From the NCBI RefSeq assembly GCF_037392515.1, contig NC_090283.1, positions 37,774,249-37,838,248 of the forward strand: a stretch of 64,000 bases of DNA, in the 5' to 3' direction. The first letter of the stretch is position 1, and each line of letters opens with the position of its first letter. The DNA comes from Haliotis asinina. Its lineage: Eukaryota > Mollusca > Gastropoda > Lepetellida > Haliotidae. The position numbers and the translations under genes are program-made. This document shows positions 56,655 through 64,000 of this stretch, one piece after another. The notes below the pieces were generated by a model. The model was not told the DNA's origin and did no database searches. It saw nothing but the letters and a program-made list of their open reading frames with translations.

Positions 56655-57580
56655 GGTGACCTTGACCATCATTTCAAGGTCAAAATGGGACTTAAACGTT
56701 TTCCCTTGTCAGCAAGATCTCTTAAATACCATTCACTGGATTTACTTCATATTTCACACCAAGCTTCATCTAGAGAAGGCCCAGGGGACAGTGGATTTTG
56801 GTGACCTTCACATAGTTTTCAAGGTCACTCAGACACTTATAAGATTTCAGTATGTTAAGCTTATCAGCAAGATATCTCAAAAACAGTTCACTGGATTTAC
56901 TTCCAGGACTTACTGGATATTTTTCATAAGCAGTGTCTTTATTACTACTGTGTCCGGAACATAACTTAAACATCATTCAATATATTTAGACCAAAATTGG
57001 TAGATATAGCAAAGTGAACCTAAGGTTGTGACCTTTGCTATTTGCAGATTTTGGGCATTTTCATTTTTCTTGGTTTCCATGGAAACAGTTTGGACTTAGT
57101 CTAATGGGAGGGGTGGGCTTTGTTTCTGGAGCATAACTCAAAAACCGTTTGATATTTTTTCTGCAAAACTTCGTAGATATATCAGTCAGAACCTGCTATT
57201 TACATCTTTTGTGATTTATTAGTTTCCATGGAAATGTTTCATACATAGTCTCAAAAGTGAGGGTTGTGTTTCATTTCACTACTTGAAAACTTCTTAATAT
57301 CTGTCACAAAACTTGGTAGATATTTGTGGCAGAGCATACAGTAGTGCCTTTTGCTATATATAGACTTTTGCGATTTATCATTTTCTTGGTTTCCTTGGAA
57401 ATGATTCCGACTCATTCATTCAAGAGTGAGGGATGAGCTCTGTTTTTCATTGGCAGATATATGAGGCAGATCTTGAAGTGGTGCCTTTTGCTGTTTACTG
57501 ATATTTGGCATTTATATTTTTCATGATTTCCATGAAAATGATTCCAGCTTAGTCTAATAATACATCAAGTAACTGTCACA
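56655..57580. repeat. Diverged repeats with GTGACCTTGACC and TTTCCATGGAAA motifs
   Basis: Four to five weakly similar segments share GGTGACCTT, TTCAAGGTCA, ACTTGGTAGATAT and TGGTTTCCATGGAAA blocks. They look like an old dispersed molluscan repeat, not a gene. Confidence 0.5.
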
Positions 57581-58093
57581 TGATATGTTCTATCAGATAT
57601 ATGGGGGCCTAAGGGATATGTCATCTTCTGTCTTCTTCCACAAGATCTATATATGTGTCAAGTTTTATGAAGAAATATCAAAATTGAACTTGTTACCATG
57701 GAAATCTAAAAAATATTTTATTCATAATTCCAAAACTACCAAGAGGCACCAAGACACCACAAGATCTATATCTGTGCCTAGTTTGGTGAAGAAATTGTGA
57801 ACAGTTTTGAAATTCTGGTCCAGGAAAGAGCACACCCACCAAATTCAATCAAAATCGAACTTGTTGCCATTGAAATCTAACAAATCTTTTATTCAGAATT
57901 CCAAAACTACCAAAAGGCACCAGTACACCACAAGCTCCATATCTGTACCTAGTTTGGTGAAGAAATAGTTAACTGTTTTGAAGGTCTGGGGTTCCTTTCA
58001 AAAAGCAACCTTTGCTAAGGTTAACCTGAACTCCCATTCTTTAACACTGCACTAAGGTTACCTTAGACTTAGGTAACCTTTGTGTAATGTTAA

Positions 58094-59329
58094 AGGTCAC
58101 AAGCAACGTAAAACACAACTTTGCAGATTCTTGTACCTTTCGGTATGCACTTACCGAAACAAATCATAAAAAATGCCAATTCAACCTAAAAAGTTGAAAA
58201 AAACGCGATGAAAAAAAAAAAGCCCGCGAAATCAGAGTTCAAACATTTCACTAAACTGCTGCGTTGCGTCCATAAGGCATGCACAGTGAATAGGTTCGCG
58301 GAGCTTGAAACAATATGCATGCCCAGCGTCTGAGATCGTGAGCAGTAGTCTAATCTTGGTTGTGTACACAAACAAGTAAATAATCTACTCGTTACGTGAA
58401 AAACTTGTTGATTGTGGTAAGCAGTCTCTGTCACAGAGAAAGCTCAGTGTCTGGTTTATTCACACCTATATGTCTACCTGCCTGTCTGCTAAAGACAACA
58501 TGCAGTACACAGCTTCAATCGTTGACCACGTACAATTTGAACTTAACACCTATCAGACTATATGACATAAAGAAAATAAGTTGATTTATGACTCGTGCAC
58601 CCGAGTCCCGTCTCTGCCACATTATGTAATTAGGCACGTGTGATACACATGACATGTTTTTATGTCTGTAGGTTGCAGACAAACTAAATTCACTTTTTTC
58701 GGATGACTGGATCTGACAGGAACTGGTGCAAACTCTTGTCAGTTTCAAGACCTGCTTTGTACTTGGACGAATGACAGATTCCAGCCACTCAGTAGTTTAC
58801 CATCTCTACTGACATGATTTTTGAATGGATCGAGTGCAAATTCAGAGAACATGTATTTTCAAAACCCAACATCTCTTTATACATTCTTCATGGATAACGA
58901 CTTCTTTTAGTGTGTATGATTTTGTTTGACAACAGTGTATGAATCCATACTGAAACGACGCATCAAGTACACAAAAAGAAGTTGTTATCCATGAAGAATC
59001 TTACTTTTCTATACTTCTAAAATGCCCATCAAACAGATCATCTTTCTGTACACACATTGAACCCTCAGCATATCAGCAAATGGAATGGCCAATCAGAAGC
59101 TGTTGTTACACCTGAGTGCACACCCCCTGGCTATGACTGGGTTCGGTTTCCCGAGGGCTTCGTTTTGGGGGAAGTAAGCCCAAGTACAAAATATTGCACT
59201 TTTGAATCGCGATTGTACGCTTATAATTTTGTTTATTTGTTTTTTTAAAAGCAGCAATGTATGTTATATGTCCTTAATAAGTGATAAATGTGTTTTAATT
59301 ATGTTTGATATTTTGGTTGCTTGTGACCT
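58094..59329. mobile_element. Non-autonomous DNA transposon, 1,236 bp, with TTAA duplication
   Basis: Ends AGGTCACAAGCAAC and, reversed, the same 14 bases. TTAA flanks it on both sides (58090-58093, 59330-59333), the target used by piggyBac-type elements. No transposase is visible inside; the interior has only short frames. Confidence 0.8.
58883..58999. mobile_element. Palindromic pair of Penelope-like tails, innermost insertion
   Basis: ATTCTTCATGGATAAC and GTTATCCATGAAGAAT are perfect inverted arms, extended by ACTTCTTTT/AAAAGAAGT. Between them lies TTTGACAACAGTGTATGAAT, then CCATACTGAAACGACGCATC, the tail hairpin block seen at 24533. Confidence 0.8.
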
Positions 59330-59564
59330 TTAAAGAATGGGAGTTAAGGTTGACCTTAGGTAAGTTTACTTTGTGAAAGGAGCCCCTGGTCTGGAAAAGA
59401 GCACACCCACCACATTCAAAGTCAAACTTGTTGCCATTGAAATGTTAAAAAAGTTATTTCATTCAGAATTCCAAAACTACCAAAAGGCACCAGTACACCA
59501 CAAATCTATCTGTTAAGTTTGATGAAGAAATAGTGAACAGTTTAAAAGTTCAGCTCCGGAAAAG

Positions 59565-59930
59565 ACAAATGTGCACCGACGGACACACAGATGCACTCAC
59601 GGATGTTAATAGATAAAAATAATACCCCCTACAAAATGTGTTGTCAGGGATAAAATCCCCTGTTATTTGGAATAGAATAATGCAGGCCATATTGTCGAAG
59701 AAAGGGTGAACACGATGTCACTTGCCAATGTCTTCTGTGTGGTGTAAGAACTTGCCACATGCAGTAAGCGTGCTGCCTGGCACAGACTTCTGACTAGATA
59801 TGCGGCTTGGCAAGATAAAGCTTTTGTCAACTGATGTTTGTTAGAAAATAGAAAAAGACTAAGGTGGTAGATGTAGAGGGTGAGAGCTACTGTAAGGTAG
59901 TGAAGCTAGCAGCTACATTAGCTATATTTT
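59565..59930. other. PPP2R3 intron, nothing recognised
   Basis: No gene or repeat evident before the array at 59935. Confidence 0.4.
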
Positions 59931-59934
59931 TGAC

Positions 59935-60150
59935 TCTGGTGAAGATGATATACATACATGTGCTGTATCTTGGACTGAACACTCCTGGTGAAGATGATAT
60001 ACATGCATGTGCTGTATCTTGGATTGAACACTTCTGGTGAAGATGATATACATACACGTGCTGTATCTTGGACTGAACACTTCTGGTGAAGATGATATAC
60101 ATACATGTGCTGTATTTTGGACTGAACACTTCTGGTGAAGATGACAGGGA
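59935..60150. repeat. Minisatellite, 49-bp unit, about 4.3 copies
   Basis: GAAGATGATATACATACATG recurs at 59941, 59990, 60039 and 60088. Confidence 0.95.
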
Positions 60151-61055
60151 TGGAAGTAATCCTTGAATTGCTAATGTACCCCGGTGCAGTGGCACTTGTA
60201 AAATCGCTTGCCCTAATAATTTTTCCACTATGCTGACCGATTTCCTTGTTGATTATTTGTATAAACAACATAATTAACAATGGAAAGTCCACTGGACACT
60301 GGTACAGCATGATATACAAATTAGCTTGCCCGACAGAAAAAACACTAGAGTGGGACGTAGGGCAGTGGGTTATTTCCACCCCTGGATGATATACATAACT
60401 GAGAAGATTCTAGTCCATGTGTATTGCATCCATGTGGAAGTGGACATTATGGTGTAACAGCAGATTTTCAAGACTGACTTTCCTGTTGATTATGTAATAG
60501 CTTGTGATAGACACTGCCACATGCAGTGCTAACCAAAGACAGTATGTTAAATATTGCTAGAGTGTGTAATATAGACTGATAAGCCACAGTGTGTGAGCAG
60601 CTGAATAGTCAGCTGGTAATTACACAGCAGCTGATGTTTCAGAAAGTAGGTTCTGATCACAGGAGGCTTCCTTAGATGTAGAAGTACAGAAGCTTTTGTA
60701 CAACTGGTCGGCTAGTATTGAGAACTAGTGACCACTCACAAAGTATTAGTGTTGTCTGTCATAAACATAAGTGTATGACTTCATTGTCGTATCTTGATGT
60801 CTTGTCCTTTCATTTCACAATCACTGTAATGTATAACAAGCTGCCTGAAAACATCCAGAAATAACCTTGTTCATTTGTTGCAGCAATTACAGATTGTAAA
60901 TGTGGTAACGTTTATGCTAGATAACGACTGTAGTTGAAACTTTACTAGACTTGGGTCAAGAATTGTATAGCTGCAGTTGTGTATGAAATAGAGATGTTCT
61001 CACAGGCGTAAGTACACCGCACCCTAAGCTTAGATGTATTTGGACACTTTCTGTC
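60151..61055. other. PPP2R3 intron, nothing recognised
   Basis: No supported feature. Confidence 0.4.
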
Positions 61056-61056
61056 C

Positions 61057-61155
61057 TGAGTGTCCTTGGTGTAGTCAGTTGACTGAAACAAGACAGGAGA
61101 AATGGGAGTGTCCTTGGTGTAGTCAGTTGACTGAAACAAGACAGGAGAAATGGGG
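61057..61155. repeat. Tandem duplication of 49-50 bp
   Basis: GAGTGTCCTTGGTGTAGTCA, GTTGACTGAAACAAGACAGG and AGAAATGGG occur twice in a row. Confidence 0.9.
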
Positions 61156-61159
61156 ATAT

Positions 61160-62460
61160 ACATATCCTGATGAGGACAGTCTACAGTGGACACGAACTGT
61201 CCTTCTGTAGGGAGTGTCTTGTTGAGAGTAGGAAGATGTTACAGGCATGTCCACTGTGTGAACTCCCCACATGTGTATAGGTCAGATATACTGGCCAGTT
61301 ATCACTAACAGCTGACTAGCATAGCCAAGCCTGCTTTAACTACAGCTTGAATTACCTCCAGTCATTTGGCCGTCTGCCACAACAGTGGGCTCAGCTTATG
61401 GGTAAAACGACACTTACTCATGGACTTAGATGACACTCTCTCATCTTAAAAACAGCAGGTTACAGACAAAAGATGTCATTATATTTCTAGGATCTGTGAA
61501 GATATGCACAGATGAAACTCTGTTTTCCTGACTTTTACTCAAGTTTCTTCAGTCAGAACTAAAGTGTTGATGTTTGTTGGCTGTTGAGGTGATTAATATC
61601 CCAGCCCTCTCAGGCGTAGGAGGAGCTAGCCTAAGGCAGGAAGGCACAATAGTCAATCCTCTCCATAACATCAAAAACAGAAGCCTGCTCACAAGTGTTT
61701 TTGCTGTTGTCCTCCCAAGCTTATAAATACCACACCCAGGAGGTCCATAGTGACTAGTGACCAAAGTTAGTTTCCCAGTCTGTGAGTCGATGGGCACTAA
61801 GGGCGGGATTACACTTCCTACGTAGGCTCTCCATAAAAGGAATCTGCCCCTAGGTCTGTGGAAGATGCTAACTGTTGAGACTGGCTGCTGAACGCCTCAT
61901 AGTGAATGTGTAACTGGCAGAAAATCCTACACCTCTCAGCCATGCTGTCTGTCTCTCATTAACAAAGGCCCTACGCAACACAAGCCTTACTGGCAGCAGA
62001 TAGAATAGACCGACACACTTCACAGAGTCACAGGATATTTTAATCGGCACGCCAACTTTTTGATCTGAGTGTGATGTTGCGTGTCCTCACTCTCTGAGGT
62101 TATAAAGTTGGCTCAAAGTTTTCTTAGTGGTGTGTATAAGTGTGGATGTGTATATTGTCTGTTCCGGAACCACATGTCTTCAATCGGATATTTATATCTC
62201 ATTCTGATATTCTTGTGCTGAAGAAGAGCAGGGTCACCTATTATGCAGAAGAAGTATGCCTGCGTTAAGTACGTACACTCACGGGTAACTGTGTATTACA
62301 CCAGTAAAATCGAGCTTAAGTGGCGGAGATCACTGCATAGTTGTGCTGTGTGTGATGTTGCTCAGTTGAAGAAGTTGGGCCTACCCTGTGGAGCTATACA
62401 TTATGGGATATGTACAGCGGTTGCACTACCCTTCCCTCTCAACCTTGTCAACTGTAAAAA
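61160..62460. other. PPP2R3 intron, nothing recognised
   Basis: A minus-strand frame at 61549-61797 and a plus-strand frame at 62243-62563 have no family motif, apart from the possible exon listed next. Confidence 0.4.
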
Positions 62461-62468
62461 ACCCACAG

Positions 62469-62521
62469 GCACACCAGCAAAGAAGCCGATCCAGAGAGTT
62501 CAGCCTAAAGTCATCTCACAG
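62469..62521 (+). CDS. PPP2R3: Possible PPP2R3 exon
   Basis: Acceptor CCCACAG ends at 62468 and a GTAGAG donor starts at 62522. One frame encodes TPAKKPIQRVQPKVISQ, which would suit the linker just before the conserved SIP-x-FYFP motif of B'' subunits. The phase needed at its start (two bases) does not match the phase-0 donor at 42593, so at least one exon between them would be required. I see none, and confidence is low. Confidence 0.3.
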
Positions 62522-62529
62522 GTAGAGTC

Positions 62530-63405
62530 TATGGTCTTTATCAAACAAACAAACCTAGGTTAGTTATATGCCAGGTTGACACAAACTGATCTTGGGTCAC
62601 ACATTTATTAGGATTAAGGTTGACAGAAGGTGTTAAGATTTTGTGTCAACTATGCTGAAGTTTGTGATATGCAACAGACAATGGACATATAATGGATGGT
62701 GTAAATGGAAAAGAAGGTCTCTAATGGCCAGTTTTATGCTGTTTTCTAGGTGTATAAAGCTTTTTATCACATGCATGAGTCAAGAGTTTCCAGTGTAGTG
62801 AATGGCAGTGATTTCCTCCTCTTTTTCACAACCCTGGTGCTCCTGCCCAACTGCTGTTCTTGGTGTCCTTCATACAAAGTAGGTTACAATAACACTGTTT
62901 AGTGTGCCAGAGTTGAGAATAACCTCTTGAATTGTTATGATTAATGCTGCAGATAACTTCACACAGATAGTGTTGAACACTACAGGTCAAGTTACAGCAA
63001 ACTTAAGTTGTTTAATGACAGCTTTTTCTACCACAATACCAGTTGCTATCACTGTTTATACACATTACATATGTACACATGCTTGTACACATATTCTGAT
63101 AAGAACTGATAAGTATTACCCCAACTAAGTCCACGTCCTGGAGTACAGGACACAACTTCTCTGCTGACATTTGCAGTATGCCAACAGTTTCTCTGTTTGA
63201 CATTTGTGTCTCATATGGTTACAACATAGTGACTGTTTAGTCATAATAAGATTTGCTTTTAAATGTTGCAAAATACTGAGCCACAGTTCAGGATAGTTAG
63301 TCAAGTGTGTGTTCTGTACGGATCTACACACAGACGGATGTCATTGTTGCATGTGTAGGGACACTTCACTTAGGTATCTGACTGAATGTAAGCTTGACAT
63401 AAACC
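62530..63405. other. Probable intron, nothing recognised
   Basis: No supported coding segment or repeat. Confidence 0.4.
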
Positions 63406-63409
63406 TCGT

Positions 63410-63800
63410 TCGAATAGTTCTTCAGTACATGCTGTGATCTATGTTATAATTTCATGTAAGCCTGTATTGATGCCGCTGACTCTGACATGCACCCTCGTTC
63501 CAATAGTTCTTCAGTATGCTGTGATCTATGTTATAATTTCATGTAAGCCTGTATTGATGCCGCTGACTCTGACATGCACCCTCGTTCCAATAGTTCTTCA
63601 GTACATGCTGTGATCTATGTTATAATTTCATGTAAGCCTGTATTGATGCCGCTGACTCTGACATGCACCCTCGTTCCAATAGTTCTTCAGTACATGCTGT
63701 GATCTATGTTATAATTTCATGTAAGCCTGTATTGATGCCGCTGACTCTGACATGCACCCTCGTTCCAATAGTTCTTCAGTACATGCTGTGATCTGTTTTT
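63410..63800. repeat. Minisatellite, 87-89 bp unit, about 4.4 copies
   Basis: Nearly identical units containing CTGTGATCTATGTTATAATT, TCATGTAAGCCTGTATTGAT, GCCGCTGACTCTGACATGCA and CCCTCGTTCCAATAGTTCTT. Confidence 0.95.
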
Positions 63801-64000
63801 GTACTTTCAATTGTGTCATATTCTGAATCATCTGACTAGGGAAGTGCAATGATGAGATACCTGAAATACCAAACTGATGTGTGTAAAGTTGATATTGTCA
63901 TGATGCTCTGTTTGCTGTAGAGGTAATATGGGTGACCTTTAAGTTGTGGCAGCCTTCAGACAGAATTGTACAACACCAATGAAATAATGGACACACATGT

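Larger units (their letters stand above)
57990..59387. mobile_element. Foldback element (53522 family), interrupted
   Basis: Left part 57990-58089 (GGTTCCTTTCAAAAAGCAAC, then CCCATTCTTTAACACTGC) and right part 59334-59387 (AGAATGGGAGTTAAGGTTGA, then GAAAGGAGCCCC) form one element. GGTCTGG stands at 57983-57989 and 59388-59394, a 7-bp target duplication. Confidence 0.85.
57620..59560. repeat. About 190-bp repeat, three units, third unit split by nested transposons
   Basis: Units share CCAAAACTACCAAxAGGCAC, CACCACAAGxTCxATATCTGT, TTTGGTGAAGAAAT and GAGCACACCCACCA. The third unit stops at 57989 and resumes at 59388. Together the pieces restore one continuous unit. Confidence 0.85.

Noticed and set aside
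62243..62563. 106-codon plus-strand frame as a whole gene
   Set aside because: Only the last 17 codons before a donor look family-like; the earlier part shows no motif and includes the likely acceptor tract.

Overview
The window is animal nuclear DNA: genes split by GT-AG introns, long AT-rich introns, and a very high load of tandem and interspersed repeats. Two short interspersed elements that share a 3' tail ending in a (CACT)n tract, Penelope-like retroelement tails and Tc1-type transposons point to a mollusc, most probably a gastropod such as an abalone. The species is inferred from repeat style, not proven.

Three host genes are visible. (1) Positions 1-3076, plus strand: the last six exons of a Dbl-family Rho GEF of the collybistin/Asef/SPATA13 group, covering the PH domain and C-terminal tail. 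(2) Positions 29913-15150, minus strand: a four-exon gene that I assembled from splice sites with matching phases. It encodes a 330-residue type I membrane protein with a signal peptide, one mucin-type WxxW domain, one transmembrane helix and a cytoplasmic tail with two PPxY motifs. (3) Positions 42321 onward, plus strand: the first coding exon of a PP2A B'' regulatory subunit (PPP2R3 group), with one further possible exon near 62.5 kb and the rest beyond the window.

The space between genes 1 and 2 (about 5-15 kb) is mostly satellite-like: a 30-bp array, a 65-bp array with a 1,151-bp higher-order period, a 36-bp array with a 648-bp higher-order period that is open on the minus strand, and a 31-bp array in which most units carry a CTCF-like core. 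Gene 2 introns hold more tandem arrays (44, 26, 50 and 43 bp), two foldback elements and a Penelope-like element with RT and GIY-YIG sequence inserted in the 43-bp array.

From 31 to 42 kb there is a 65-bp array, a cluster of SINEs with target-site duplications, a MULE-type transposase fragment, a tRNA-like remnant and an interstitial telomere-like tract. From 44 to 60 kb, mainly in the long PPP2R3 intron, lie a decayed LINE, a nearly whole Tc1-like element with a SINE nested in it, a second decayed Tc1-like transposase, several foldback elements and a four-level nested insertion at 57.6-59.6 kb. The rest, to 64 kb, is intron with small tandem repeats.

The three genes have no visible functional link. 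The most distinctive observations are the WxxW/PPxY receptor-like gene, the CTCF-like array, a splice acceptor duplicated in tandem, and a conserved hairpin of hammerhead-like layout in the Penelope-like tails.
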